Numbered from the stretch's first letter, positions 24,587 through 33,661 are shown. The stretch is DNA of 64,000 bases from Anaerofilum hominis (GCF_014287275.1 NZ_JACONZ010000002.1:682001-746000); one strand, 5' to 3'. Numbers and translations: made by a program. The notes: generated from the letters alone by a model not told the origin.

Positions 24587-26017
24587 ATGGAACAGACGCC
24601 TTTTTACATGGAATCCGAGTCGCGGAGGATGCGGCTGCCGGATATTGAGATCAATGCCCACACGCTGGACGCGATCATCCAGAACTCTTACGACGGCATT
24701 TTCATCACCGACGGGCAGGCGGTCACCATCATGGTGAACCGGGCCTATGAGACCATTTCGGGCCTGAAGGCGGAGCAGGTGCTGGGCAGAAGCATGAAAC
24801 AGATCGTGGAAGAAGGGCTGATCTCGGCCTCCGGCACACTGCTGGCGCTGGAGAAAAAACGGCCCGTGACCCTGGACCAGCAGTTCCGCAACGGCAACCG
24901 GGCCATGATCACCAGCTCGCCCATTTTGGCCGAAAACGGCAGTGTGGCGATGGTGGTGACCAATGTGCGCGACATCACCGAGATCTGCCGCCTGCAGGAG
25001 GAGCTGGAGCGCAACGAGGAAAAAAAGCGGCGCTCCACCAGCGAGGCGGAGGCGCTGCGGCGGCAGCTGATGGGCACCGAGGACCTGATCGCAGCCGACC
25101 GCAATATGCAGAACGTGCTGCGCATGGTCGGCCGTGTGGCCCGCCTGGACACCACGGTGCTGCTGCTGGGCGAGACCGGCGTGGGCAAGGAAGAGGTGGC
25201 CAAGCACCTCTACCGCACCAGCAGCCGCAGCGACAAACAGTTCATCAAGGTGAACTGCGGGGCCATCCCTGCAGAGCTGATCGAGAGCGAGCTGTTCGGG
25301 TATGAAAAGGGGGCCTTTACCGGCGCCAGCCGCGAGGGCAAAGTGGGCCTATTCGAGGTGGCGGACCGGGGCACCATCTTTTTGGACGAGGTGGGCGAAC
25401 TGCCGCTGGAGATGCAGGTGAAGCTGCTGCGGGTGCTGCAGGAGCAGGAGATCGAGCGCATCGGCTCCCACCGGACGGTCAAGATCGACGTGCGGGTGCT
25501 GGCGGCGACCAACCGCGACCTGGAGGAGATGGTGGCCCGCAAGCTGTTCCGGGAGGACCTGTACTACCGGCTCAACGTTTTTCCCATCACGATCCCGCCG
25601 CTGCGCAAGCGGCCGGACGATATCGTCCCCTTTGCCAGAAGTTTTCTGGCGGAGCTGAACCGCAAATACGGCATGAGAAAAGAATTTCTGCCCTCAGCCC
25701 TCGCCAGCCTGCGGACCTATGACTGGCCCGGGAATGTGCGCGAGCTGAAAAATATCGTCGAGCGGGCGGCCATTCTCAGCAACGGACCCACGATCTGCGC
25801 GGAGGACCTGTCCCTGCGGCCGGCCGCTCCGGCGGCAGGGCCGGAGGTGCGGCAGGCGCTGGGGGAGACCGTGGACCTGAAGCGCCTGACGGAAAAGTTT
25901 GAGCTGGAATATATCGAGGCGGCGTATGCGGAATACGGCAATGTGCGGGACGCCGCGGCCAGCCTGGGCATGGATGCGTCGACCTTTGTCCGCAAGCGGA
26001 AGCGCTATCGCAGATGA
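24587..26017 (+). CDS. Sigma-54-dependent activator: PAS, AAA+, Fis-type HTH
   Basis: 476 residues. A PAS sensor domain (about 25-135), a short coiled linker (135-165), an AAA+ domain with Walker A G195-E-T-G-V-G-K-E, the sigma-54 contact loop G242-A-F-T-G-A, the Walker B L-D-E-V-G, and a C-terminal helix-turn-helix. The PAS domain suggests sensing of a small molecule or redox state instead of phosphorylation. The terminator at 26191 and the palindrome at 26095 follow. By position it is the activator of the 26376 promoter. The gene has an AGTGAGGA site 86 bases after rpoN. Confidence 0.92.
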   Translation: MEQTPFYMESESRRMRLPDIEINAHTLDAIIQNSYDGIFITDGQAVTIMVNRAYETISGLKAEQVLGRSMKQIVEEGLISASGTLLALEKKRPVTLDQQFRNGNRAMITSSPILAENGSVAMVVTNVRDITEICRLQEELERNEEKKRRSTSEAEALRRQLMGTEDLIAADRNMQNVLRMVGRVARLDTTVLLLGETGVGKEEVAKHLYRTSSRSDKQFIKVNCGAIPAELIESELFGYEKGAFTGASREGKVGLFEVADRGTIFLDEVGELPLEMQVKLLRVLQEQEIERIGSHRTVKIDVRVLAATNRDLEEMVARKLFREDLYYRLNVFPITIPPLRKRPDDIVPFARSFLAELNRKYGMRKEFLPSALASLRTYDWPGNVRELKNIVERAAILSNGPTICAEDLSLRPAAPAAGPEVRQALGETVDLKRLTEKFELEYIEAAYAEYGNVRDAAASLGMDASTFVRKRKRYRR

Positions 26018-26094
26018 CCCGCAAAACGCCCCTCCGATCTCGCGGGGAGCAGCCGCGCGCCCGGGCGGGGGAAAGGCGGCCGCAAATTGGAATT

Positions 26095-26130
26095 TGTTGC
26101 ACAAATGCATTTTGTTGCGTTTGTGCAACA
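26095..26130. promoter_or_regulatory. Candidate enhancer (upstream activating sequence) for the sigma-54 activator
   Basis: A perfect inverted repeat: TGTTGCACAAA (26095-26105) and TTTGTGCAACA (26120-26130), 14 bases apart, with a further TTGTTGC inside. The centre is about 265 bases upstream of the -24/-12 promoter, a normal distance for an enhancer. Its role is inferred from symmetry and position. Confidence 0.7.
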
Positions 26131-26190
26131 GCAAAAAGAGCATGAAACAGCTGGGTTTTTGTCTTAAATCTCAAATCCCGGAGGAAAAAA

Positions 26191-26233
26191 GCGCCGGTGC
26201 GTTGCAAATTTGCAGCACACCGGCGCTTTTTTT
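26191..26233 (+). terminator. Terminator of the activator gene
   Basis: A 9-bp G+C stem (26191-26199 with 26218-26226) with an inner TTGCAAATTTGCA pairing, then seven T. It lies between the enhancer and the sigma-54 promoter. Confidence 0.85.
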
Positions 26234-26375
26234 GTGCCGGAACGGCTGCTTTCAGGAAGAGGCTCCGGCCCCGGAGGGAAAAAGAAAAAATCAATTAGCA
26301 ATGCTTACAATTTTTGGAAATATAAGATAGTTAAAATACACAAAAAATAAAAAATATAGCAAAAATAATTAAAAC

Positions 26376-26391
26376 TGGCACGGAATATGCT
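26376..26391 (+). promoter_or_regulatory. Sigma-54 (-24/-12) promoter of the 4-hydroxybutyrate operon
   Basis: TGGCAC, five bases, then ATGCT: the GG at 26377-26378 and GC at 26389-26390 are spaced exactly as in the TGGCAC-N5-TTGCW consensus, with one mismatch. It is 52 bases ahead of the dehydrogenase ATG, in an A+T-rich stretch with no good sigma-A promoter. Confidence 0.85.
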
Positions 26392-26442
26392 TCCTTGTAG
26401 AGAAGTGAAAGCATAGTTACAGTTTGAGAGAAAGGAAACGGT

Positions 26443-27555
26443 ATGAAACAGTTTGAATTGCACCCGGCGCTTTGCCGGTATGACAGCTGCGAACAGTTCT
26501 GCCGGGAACTGAAGATCGGCCGGGGCGACCTCATCCTCACCAATGAATTCCTTTACCGCCCGTTTTTCGACGGGTGCGGGTCGGGCGCTCAGGTGATCTT
26601 TCAGGAAAAGTACGGCGGCGGCGAACCGTCCGACGAGATGGCGGAGGCGATCTGGCGCGACGTGCAGGGGGATCCGCAGCGGATCATCGGCATCGGGGGC
26701 GGGACGGTCCTGGACCTCTCCAAGCTGTTTGCCCTGGAGACCGTCACCCCTGTTTTGGATCTTTATGACAAAAAGATCGAGCCGCGCAAAAAGCGCCGCC
26801 TGGTGCTGGTGCCCACCACCTGCGGCACCGGCAGCGAGGTGACCAACATCTCGATCCTGGAACTCAAGAGCCGCAGCACCAAACTGGGGCTGGCCCACGA
26901 GGCGCTCTATGCGGACGAAGCCGCGCTGGTGCCGGAGCTGCTCCGCACCCTGCCCTACCGCTTTTTTGCCACCAGCTCCATCGACGCGCTCATCCACGCG
27001 GTGGAGTCGAGCGTTTCGCCCAGGGCCACCGCGTACACCAAGCTGTTCGGGTACCGGGCGATCGGCATGATCCTGAAAGGCTACCGCCGCATCCAGCGGG
27101 AGGGGCAGCAGGTGTATGGCGAGCTGCTGGACGATTTTCTCACCGCCAGCAATTTCGCGGGCTGCGCGTTCAGCAACGCCGGCTGCGGGGCGGTGCACGC
27201 GATGAGCTATCCGCTCAGCGGAAAATACCACGTGGCCCACGGCGAGGCGAACTATGCGCTGTTCACCGGCATCTTCCGCAATTATATGGAGATCAGCGCC
27301 GCGGGGCGCATCGACGAGCTGAACGGCCTGCTTGCCGCAGAGCTCGAATGTCCCCGGGAGGCAGTATACGAGCGGCTGGAAGAGCTGCTGTCCGCCGTGC
27401 TCGTGCGCAAGCCCCTGCGCGAATACGGGGTGACGCTGGCCGATCTGGACGACTTCACCGCGAATGTGATGGAAAAGCAGGGCCGCATCACCGCAAACAA
27501 CTTCGTGCTGCTGGACGCGGCGCGGGTGCGCAAGATCTACGGCGAGCTGTACTGA
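26443..27555 (+). CDS. 4hbD: 4-hydroxybutyrate dehydrogenase (iron-containing alcohol dehydrogenase family)
   Basis: 370 residues; interconverts 4-hydroxybutyrate and succinate semialdehyde with NAD(H). The sequence tracks the Clostridium kluyveri enzyme closely: G-D-x-I-L-T-N-E-F-L-Y, F-Q-E-K-Y-G, G-E-P-S-D-E-M, G-G-G-T-V-L-D, V-P-T-T-C-G-T-G-S-E-V-T-N, S-S-I-D-A-L-I-H-A and Y-H-V-A-H-G-E-A-N-Y, the last two carrying the metal-binding Asp and His residues. First gene after the sigma-54 promoter, with an AAAGGAAA site. No semialdehyde dehydrogenase is in the window, so the direction of use is open. Confidence 0.9.
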   Translation: MKQFELHPALCRYDSCEQFCRELKIGRGDLILTNEFLYRPFFDGCGSGAQVIFQEKYGGGEPSDEMAEAIWRDVQGDPQRIIGIGGGTVLDLSKLFALETVTPVLDLYDKKIEPRKKRRLVLVPTTCGTGSEVTNISILELKSRSTKLGLAHEALYADEAALVPELLRTLPYRFFATSSIDALIHAVESSVSPRATAYTKLFGYRAIGMILKGYRRIQREGQQVYGELLDDFLTASNFAGCAFSNAGCGAVHAMSYPLSGKYHVAHGEANYALFTGIFRNYMEISAAGRIDELNGLLAAELECPREAVYERLEELLSAVLVRKPLREYGVTLADLDDFTANVMEKQGRITANNFVLLDAARVRKIYGELY

Positions 27556-27589
27556 GACCGGCAGAGCACAGGGCGGAAAGGAGGCCGGT

Positions 27590-28921
27590 ATGGACTGGCA
27601 GGACCGCTATCGCCGGAAGCTCGCCACCCCGCAGCAGGCCGTGCGCCGCATCCGCTCTCACAGCCGCATCGCCGTCGGACACGCGGCGGGCGAGCCGCTG
27701 TCCCTGATCGAGGCTTTGATCCAGCAGCGCGGCCGCTACCGGGACGTGGAGCTCCTGCACATGGAGACGCCGGGGCCGGCGGGCTGCGCAAGGCCGGGCA
27801 TGGAGGCGCACTTCCGGCACAATGCCGTCTTTGTGGGCGACGGCACCCGCGACATCGTCATGGCGGGCAAGGGGGACTTCACCCCCATCCACTTTTCACA
27901 GTTATCCGCGCTGTTCACCAGCACTTTGCCCATCGACGCGGCGCTGGTGCAGGTGTCGCCGCCGGACGAACAGGGCCGCTGCAGCCTGGGGCCGACCGTG
28001 GATTACATAAAAGAGGCGGCGGAGAGCGCGGGCCTGGTGCTGGCGGAAGTGAACGACCGCATGCCCCGCACTTTGGGCGACAGCTTTCTGACCATGGACC
28101 GCATCGACTGCGCCGTGCCGGTCAGCCGCCCGCTGCGGGGGCTGGCAAGGGAGCGGGCGGGCCCGCAGGAGCTGGAAGCGGGCCGCCACTGCGCGCGGCT
28201 CATCCGCGACGGCGACACCCTGCAGGCGGGGCTGGGCGCGGCCTGCGACGGCGTGCTCTGCGCGCTGGGACAAAAGCGGGACCTGGGCCTGCACAGCGAG
28301 CTTTTTACCGAGGCCATGCTGGATCTGGTAGAGCTGGGGGCGGTCAACGGCAGCCGCAAGACCCTGCACCCCGGCAAGATCGTGGCGGCCGCCCTGGCCG
28401 GCGGCGAACGGATGTACCGCTTTGCGGACAACAATCCCTGCCTGGAACTGTACCCCGTCAGCTACGTGGACGCGCCCGGCGTGATCCTGCGCAACCGCAA
28501 TATGGTGTCCGTCAGCTCCTGCATGGAGGCGGACCTGATGGGGCAGATCGCGGCGGAGACCATCGGCCTCACCCAGGTGGGAGGGGTGGGGGGACAGGCG
28601 GATTTTATCCGCGGCGCTTCCCTCAGCCCCGGGGGCCGCTCCATCATCGTGATGGCGTCCACCTCGGCGGGAGGGCGGTTTTCCCGCATCGTCCCCTTTT
28701 TAGAGGAGGGGGCCGCGGTCAGCGTCTCGCGCAACGACGTGGATTACCTGGTCACAGAGTACGGGATCGCGGCGCTGCGGGGGCGCACGCTGCGGCAGCG
28801 GGCCCGGGCGCTGATCGATATCGCGCATCCCTCGTTCCGGCCGGGGCTGATCGAGGAATACGAGAACCGCTTTTTTCAAAAGTTCGACAGCCAGCCGCAG
28901 CGGCGGGCCATCGGGCTGTGA
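27590..28921 (+). CDS. Acetyl-CoA hydrolase/transferase-family protein, diverged AbfT paralogue
   Basis: 443 residues, about the length of 4-hydroxybutyrate CoA-transferase and clearly related along its whole length to the gene at 36989. The expected catalytic glutamate (E237 in L-H-S-E) and the G-G-V-G-G-Q loop are kept. It differs at the G-I-G-A-I-P-D CoA-binding segment, which reads G-L-G-A-A-C-D, and has a longer C-terminus. It may transfer CoA to a different short-chain acid, such as the end product or a related hydroxy acid. An AAAGGAGG site precedes the ATG, 34 bases after the dehydrogenase gene. Confidence 0.83.
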   Translation: MDWQDRYRRKLATPQQAVRRIRSHSRIAVGHAAGEPLSLIEALIQQRGRYRDVELLHMETPGPAGCARPGMEAHFRHNAVFVGDGTRDIVMAGKGDFTPIHFSQLSALFTSTLPIDAALVQVSPPDEQGRCSLGPTVDYIKEAAESAGLVLAEVNDRMPRTLGDSFLTMDRIDCAVPVSRPLRGLARERAGPQELEAGRHCARLIRDGDTLQAGLGAACDGVLCALGQKRDLGLHSELFTEAMLDLVELGAVNGSRKTLHPGKIVAAALAGGERMYRFADNNPCLELYPVSYVDAPGVILRNRNMVSVSSCMEADLMGQIAAETIGLTQVGGVGGQADFIRGASLSPGGRSIIVMASTSAGGRFSRIVPFLEEGAAVSVSRNDVDYLVTEYGIAALRGRTLRQRARALIDIAHPSFRPGLIEEYENRFFQKFDSQPQRRAIGL

Positions 28922-29006
28922 GGCGGGCAAACCACAGGACCCACGGGCACAAGGGCGTGCCCGATCGCATATAGCTCAATAAAAGAAGAATTCAAGGAGG
29001 CAAAAC

Positions 29007-30266
29007 ATGTTCAAAAAAACGATGTCACTTCTGCTGGCCGGATGTCTGGCCATCTCCCTTGCCGCCTGCGGCGGCAGCGATCCCTCCTCCGCGGCGGGCG
29101 CGGGCAGCAGCGGCGCCGCAGCGGGCGGCGAGCTTCCCCCGTTCAAGATCTCGATGATCACCCAGCTGACCGGCAACAACTCGTTCGGCGGTCACGAGTA
29201 CCAGTACGGCGCCGAGCTGGCCCTGGAGCATCAGGGCGGCGAGGTCAACGGCCGCAAGATCGAGCTGGTCTTTGCCGACGGCCCCAACACCGACGCCACC
29301 GTCTCCGAGTTCGAGCGGCTGTACAACGAGGGCTCCCGCGTGTTCCTGTCCGGCTACGGCTGCATCTCCGACCGCACCTTTGCCGCGATGTGCGACGAGA
29401 TGAAGGTGCTGTATCTCTCGCTGGCCTGGGACTATGACCTGATACAGGGCCCCAGCGACTATTTCTTCCGCGGCGGCGCCAACGTGACCGCGTTCGGCAG
29501 CGGCGTCATGGAGCAGGCGATCGGCATCGGCGAACAGTATCTCAACGTCCCCGCCGACCAGCTGAAAGTCGCGCTGGTCTACACCACCCGCCTGTCCCAC
29601 GTGGCCGATCCCATGAAAGAGTACGCGGCCGCGCACGGCGTCACCATCGCGCTGGAGGAGAATTATCCCGACGACACCACCGACTTCTCGGCGATCGTGA
29701 CCAAGCTGATGAACACCGACTACGACATCCTGATCCCTATCCAGGGCGCTGCGGACGGCACCCCGTTCCAGAAAAAACTGCACGAGATGAATTACACCCC
29801 CAATGTGACCCTGGGCGCCGGCTGCTATTATGATACCCCCAACTTTGCCGACCTGGGCAACGAGATCACCGACGGCATCCTGACCCAGTCCTACACCACC
29901 CCCTACATCGCCGAGGGCGCCGCCCCGGGAATCACCAAGTTCCGCGAGGATTTTGAGGCGAAGTACGGCCACAAGCCCCTGGCCCACGCGCTGCAGGCCT
30001 ACGGCGGCATGCAGATCTATTTCAAGGTGCTGGAGACCATGGACCCGGCCGACTGGGATGACACCGCCAAGCTGGCCGAGGCGCTGAAAAACTTCAAGGC
30101 CGAAGAGGGCGATCTGGTATGGTACTGGGGCGTTGATTTCGACGAGCTGAACAACAATACGCTGGCCAACCAGTTCGTGGTCAACCAGTGGGTCGACGGC
30201 GAGCTGAAGTGCGTCTTCCCCGACTTTTTGAAGACCGACGAGGCCGTCATTCCCTGGAAGGGCTGA
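29007..30266 (+). CDS. ABC transporter substrate-binding lipoprotein (LivJ type)
   Basis: 419 residues. The lipoprotein signal (M-F-K-K-T-M-S-L-L-L-A-G...A-A-C-G-G) is followed by a Ser/Ala/Gly linker (25-47) and a type I periplasmic-binding fold. The motif G-x-N-S-F-G-G-H-E-Y-Q-Y-G-A-E-L-A and the S-G-Y-G segment fit the branched-chain amino-acid/amide/carboxylate class. Given its place between CoA-transferase and dehydratase genes, a C4 acid such as 4-hydroxybutyrate or a derivative is the likeliest ligand; this is inference. Strong AAGGAGG site. Confidence 0.88.
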   Translation: MFKKTMSLLLAGCLAISLAACGGSDPSSAAGAGSSGAAAGGELPPFKISMITQLTGNNSFGGHEYQYGAELALEHQGGEVNGRKIELVFADGPNTDATVSEFERLYNEGSRVFLSGYGCISDRTFAAMCDEMKVLYLSLAWDYDLIQGPSDYFFRGGANVTAFGSGVMEQAIGIGEQYLNVPADQLKVALVYTTRLSHVADPMKEYAAAHGVTIALEENYPDDTTDFSAIVTKLMNTDYDILIPIQGAADGTPFQKKLHEMNYTPNVTLGAGCYYDTPNFADLGNEITDGILTQSYTTPYIAEGAAPGITKFREDFEAKYGHKPLAHALQAYGGMQIYFKVLETMDPADWDDTAKLAEALKNFKAEEGDLVWYWGVDFDELNNNTLANQFVVNQWVDGELKCVFPDFLKTDEAVIPWKG

Positions 30267-30289
30267 ACACACTGATTTTTTGATGGTTT

Positions 30290-30318
30290 GGCAGAGCGGG
30301 CCCGCGGCCCGCTCTGCC
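30290..30318 (+). promoter_or_regulatory. mRNA hairpin between the binding-protein and permease genes
   Basis: A perfect 13-bp stem (30290-30302 with 30306-30318) and three-base loop without a U-run, just before the permease ribosome site. Such stems commonly protect upstream mRNA so that the binding protein outnumbers the membrane parts. Confidence 0.6.
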
Positions 30319-30337
30319 GGATTAAGGAGGTTTTTAA

Positions 30338-31210
30338 ATGGGTTCGGCGATACTGGGGTACGTTCTCAACGGCATCTGTATCGGCGGCGTGTACGGCCTG
30401 GTCTCCAGCGCCTGGAGCTTTCAGTGCGGGGCGCTGAAGTTTGCAAACTTCGCCTACGGCGCCAGCATCATGCTGTCGATGTATATCACCTATTTTTCCA
30501 TCCGGGAGTGGAACATCCCGCTGCCCATCGCTGTCCTGATCGTGCTGGTCATGGACATCTGCCTGGGCTTTCTCATGCGCAAGACCGTGCTCTGGCGGCA
30601 TGACCGCAACACGCAGATCCTCTGCACCATGGGCCTCAGCCTCATCATCATCAATCTGGTGGACTTTGTCTTTACCAGTTATCCGCGCGATTTCGGCATT
30701 CTTGAGACCCGCATCTTCTTCACCGATTCCATCAGCATCGGCCGCACCCAGCTCATCTGCTTTGTGATGTCCGCGGTCATCCTCATCACGTTCCAGATGT
30801 TCCTGAGCAAGACCTGGACGGGGCGCTCCATCCGGGCGGTCGTGCAGAACAAAGAGGTGGCGACCCTCATGGGCGTCAAGGGCGCCCGCACGCTGGACCT
30901 GGCCTTTGCGCTGAGCTATATCCTGATCGCCGTCGCCGGCATCATGCTGATGAGCATGTATCAGGTGGAGCCGGCCTACGGCGACCGCATGCAGTCCATC
31001 GCTTTCATCGTCTGCGTCTCGGCGGGCCTGGGCAATCTGTCCGGCGCGTTCATGTCGGGCATTCTGGTGGGCGTACTGGAACAGCTCATCGTCGGCCTGC
31101 TGGGGGCGCAGTTCCGCACCCCCATCCTTTACGGCCTGTTCGTGATCATCCTGCTGGCACGGCCGCATGGGATCTTTACCAGAAAACAGAACGTCGCGCG
31201 TTCGATTTAA
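30338..31210 (+). CDS. ABC transporter permease, LivH type
   Basis: 290 residues with about eight hydrophobic helices. It shows the usual LivH start (G-I-C-I-G-G-V-Y-G-L-V-S) and the late cytoplasmic loop N-K-E-V-A-T-L-M-G-V, which in this class contacts the ATPases. It forms the membrane channel with the LivM-type subunit. The ATG at 30338 has an AAGGAGG site. Substrate is as for the binding protein. Confidence 0.88.
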   Translation: MGSAILGYVLNGICIGGVYGLVSSAWSFQCGALKFANFAYGASIMLSMYITYFSIREWNIPLPIAVLIVLVMDICLGFLMRKTVLWRHDRNTQILCTMGLSLIIINLVDFVFTSYPRDFGILETRIFFTDSISIGRTQLICFVMSAVILITFQMFLSKTWTGRSIRAVVQNKEVATLMGVKGARTLDLAFALSYILIAVAGIMLMSMYQVEPAYGDRMQSIAFIVCVSAGLGNLSGAFMSGILVGVLEQLIVGLLGAQFRTPILYGLFVIILLARPHGIFTRKQNVARSI

Positions 31211-31229
31211 GGGAGGGGAGTGAGCTGTG

Positions 31230-32219
31230 ATGAAAAAAGATCTGAAAGACTATCTGAATATCAAGACTTTACTGCTCGTTCTCCTGGTGGCGCTGGTCAT
31301 CTTTATCCCCGTGTGGGGCAACCGGCGCTATATGAACATCGCCATCCTGGTGCTGATGTACATCGGCCTGGGCGAGTCGTGGAACCTGCTCTCGGGCATG
31401 TCGGGGCTGTTCTCCATCGCCCACGCCCTCTTCTTCGGCCTGGGCGTGTACGGCATGACCATCGGCATGACCAAACTGGGGCTGCCGGTGGTGGGCGGCA
31501 TCCTGCTGGGCCTGGCGGCCAATGTGGTGATGGCGCTGATCGTCGGCTTCGTGGGGTCAAAGCTCTCCGGGCTGTATTTCACGATGGCCCTCATCGCGCT
31601 GCACGCCATCATCTACACGCTGGCGGGGCAGATGTCCTTTACCGGGTACGCGCTGGGGCTGTCCATGCCGCGCGAATACCTGATGAGCCGCCGCGCCCTC
31701 TACTTTTTGGTGCTGGGCCTGGCCATCCTGATGATGCTGATCTTTGTATGGGTGCGCAAAAGCCGCATCGGCACCAACTTTGTCGCGCTCAAGGAGAACC
31801 CGGACCTGGCCGTCTCGCTGGGCTCCAACATCCGCGGCTGGCGCATCCTGGCGGTGATCATCAGCGCCATGATGGCCTCCATCATGGGCGCGTTCTACGC
31901 CTTTTACATGATGGCCAACACCCCCGAGGTGTTTGCCTCCACCATCTCGCTGCGCATCATCATGGTCTGCATGGTGGGCGGCCTGGGCAACGTCTGGGGC
32001 CCGGTCATGGGCTGCTGGCTGATCGTCTTTGACGAGCTGGTGCGTGGCGTCATGCCCAGCAAATTCGCCTCCTTTGCGGTGGTGGTCTACGCGCTGGTGC
32101 TCATCGTGATGGCGCTGCTCAAGCCCAAGGGGATCATGGGCAGCAAGATCTTCCAGCCCAAAGAGACCGACGCGCGCAGCGTGGAGAACAAAAAAGCCGC
32201 AGCGAAAGCGCAGAAATAG
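31230..32219 (+). CDS. ABC transporter permease, LivM type
   Basis: 329 residues with about nine to ten hydrophobic helices. The motif L-S-G-M-S-G-L-F-S-I-A-H-A-L-F-F-G-L-G-V-Y corresponds to the LivM signature N-L-x-x-G-x-x-G-x-x-x-x-G-H-x-x-F. The coupling segment reads A-L-K-E-N-P-D-L-A-V-S-L-G. The ATG at 31230 was chosen over the adjacent GTG at 31227; both are served by GGAGGGGAG. It ends in a Lys/Ala-rich tail. Confidence 0.88.
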   Translation: MKKDLKDYLNIKTLLLVLLVALVIFIPVWGNRRYMNIAILVLMYIGLGESWNLLSGMSGLFSIAHALFFGLGVYGMTIGMTKLGLPVVGGILLGLAANVVMALIVGFVGSKLSGLYFTMALIALHAIIYTLAGQMSFTGYALGLSMPREYLMSRRALYFLVLGLAILMMLIFVWVRKSRIGTNFVALKENPDLAVSLGSNIRGWRILAVIISAMMASIMGAFYAFYMMANTPEVFASTISLRIIMVCMVGGLGNVWGPVMGCWLIVFDELVRGVMPSKFASFAVVVYALVLIVMALLKPKGIMGSKIFQPKETDARSVENKKAAAKAQK

Positions 32220-32235
32220 GAGAGGAGGTACCGCG

Positions 32236-32976
32236 ATGTTTTTCAAGGTGGAAAATTCGACTATCGCGTTCGGCGGCCTTGTGGCAAACAAAGACGTGAA
32301 CGTCGAGGTGGAAAAAGGACAGATCGTGGGCCTCATCGGCCCCAACGGCGCGGGCAAGTCCACGCTGTTCAAATCCATTTCCGGTTTCAACAAGATCGAC
32401 AGCGGCCACATCTGGTTCGACGGCCGGGAGATCACCAACCTGGAGCCGAACCATGTGTGCAAGGCGGGCATCGCCTGCACGTTTCAAAAGGCGCAGTCCT
32501 TTGCGGACATGACGCTGGAAGAGTCGGTGCTGGTGGGGGCCTACTGCCGCCGCAAAAGCAAAAAAGAGGCGCTGGCCTATGCCCGTGAGATGATCGGGTT
32601 TGTGGGCCTGGCCGAAAAGCAGACCGTCAAGATCTCAAAGCTGAATATGTACGAGCGCAAAAAGGCCGAGCTGGCGGCGGCGCTGGCCACCCAGCCGCAG
32701 ATGCTGCTGCTCGACGAGCTGTTCGCGGGCCTGGTGCCCACCGAGGTGGGCTATATCCTGGAATACGTGAAAAAGGTCAACCGGGAGCTGGGCATCACGC
32801 TGCTCATCGTCGAGCATGTGCTCAAGGTGATCATGAGCCTGTGCGACAAGATCTATGTGCTGGAATACGGCCAGATCATCGCCAGCGGCAGCCCGGCCGA
32901 GGTCACCAGCGACCCCAAGGTTATCAAAGCTTATTTAGGAGATGATTATGATGTTACTGCAGATCAGCAACCTTGA
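32236..32976 (+). CDS. ABC transporter ATP-binding protein, LivG type
   Basis: 246 residues. Walker A G-P-N-G-A-G-K-S-T near residue 36 and Walker B L-L-L-L-D-E-L-F-A-G are intact. The ABC signature, normally L-S-G-G-Q, reads S-K-L-N-M-Y-E-R-K-K, i.e. strongly altered, although the basic residues that follow in LivG proteins (K-x-x-E-L-A-x-A-L) are kept. Typical T-F-Q-K-A of the Q-loop is seen. Its end overlaps the livF-type gene by 29 bases. Whether the odd signature lowers activity is unknown. Confidence 0.87.
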   Translation: MFFKVENSTIAFGGLVANKDVNVEVEKGQIVGLIGPNGAGKSTLFKSISGFNKIDSGHIWFDGREITNLEPNHVCKAGIACTFQKAQSFADMTLEESVLVGAYCRRKSKKEALAYAREMIGFVGLAEKQTVKISKLNMYERKKAELAAALATQPQMLLLDELFAGLVPTEVGYILEYVKKVNRELGITLLIVEHVLKVIMSLCDKIYVLEYGQIIASGSPAEVTSDPKVIKAYLGDDYDVTADQQP

Positions 32977-33661
32977 AGTGGTGCTGGGCGGCCTTCAGAT
33001 CCTGCAGGACGTCAGCCTGGGGGTCAACGAGGGGGAGCTCGTCGTCGTGGTCGGCGCCAACGGGGCGGGCAAGTCCACCCTGCTGCGCACCATCTGCGGC
33101 ATGAACCCCTGCGCCGCGGGCAAAGTGGAGTTCTGCGGCCGGGAGATCACGAACCAGGCTTCCCACGACGGGGCGGGCGAGGGCCTGTGCATGGTGCCGG
33201 AGGGACGGCAGCTTTTCCCCGAGCTGACCGCGCGTGAGAACCTGCTGATGGGGGCCTATCACTACCGCAAGGACAAAAAGAGGGTGCTGGACAATCTGGA
33301 GCGCTGCTACGCGATGTTTCCGGTGCTGAAAAAGTATGAGGGACGCATCGCCAGCACCTTTTCCGGCGGCGAGCAGCAGATGATCTCCATCGCCCGCGGC
33401 CTGATGAGCGACCCCAGGATCATGATGATCGACGAGCTGTCCCTGGGCCTTGCGCCGCTGGTGGTGGAGGAGCTGTTCAAGACCATCAAACAGCTCAACG
33501 CCACCGGCATGAGCATCCTTCTGATCGAGCAGAACGCGCGGCAGGCGCTGCGCATCGCCGACCGCGCCTATGTGCTGGAGAGCGGCAAGATCACCATGGA
33601 GGGCACCGGGCAGGAACTGCTCAACAACGACAGGGTCAAGGAGGCGTACCTGGGCCTGTAA
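32948..33661 (+). CDS. ABC transporter ATP-binding protein, LivF type
   Basis: 237 residues from the ATG at 32948 (in-frame ATGs at 32942 and 32951 are alternatives; AGGAG at 32937-32941 favours 32948). Walker A G-A-N-G-A-G-K-S-T, the LivF-typical V-P-E-G-R-Q-L-F-P-E-L-T, a canonical signature F-S-G-G-E-Q-Q and Walker B I-M-M-I-D-E-L-S-L-G-L-A-P are all present. It completes the five-part importer, and a cluster of hairpins follows. Confidence 0.9.
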   Translation: MMLLQISNLEVVLGGLQILQDVSLGVNEGELVVVVGANGAGKSTLLRTICGMNPCAAGKVEFCGREITNQASHDGAGEGLCMVPEGRQLFPELTARENLLMGAYHYRKDKKRVLDNLERCYAMFPVLKKYEGRIASTFSGGEQQMISIARGLMSDPRIMMIDELSLGLAPLVVEELFKTIKQLNATGMSILLIEQNARQALRIADRAYVLESGKITMEGTGQELLNNDRVKEAYLGL

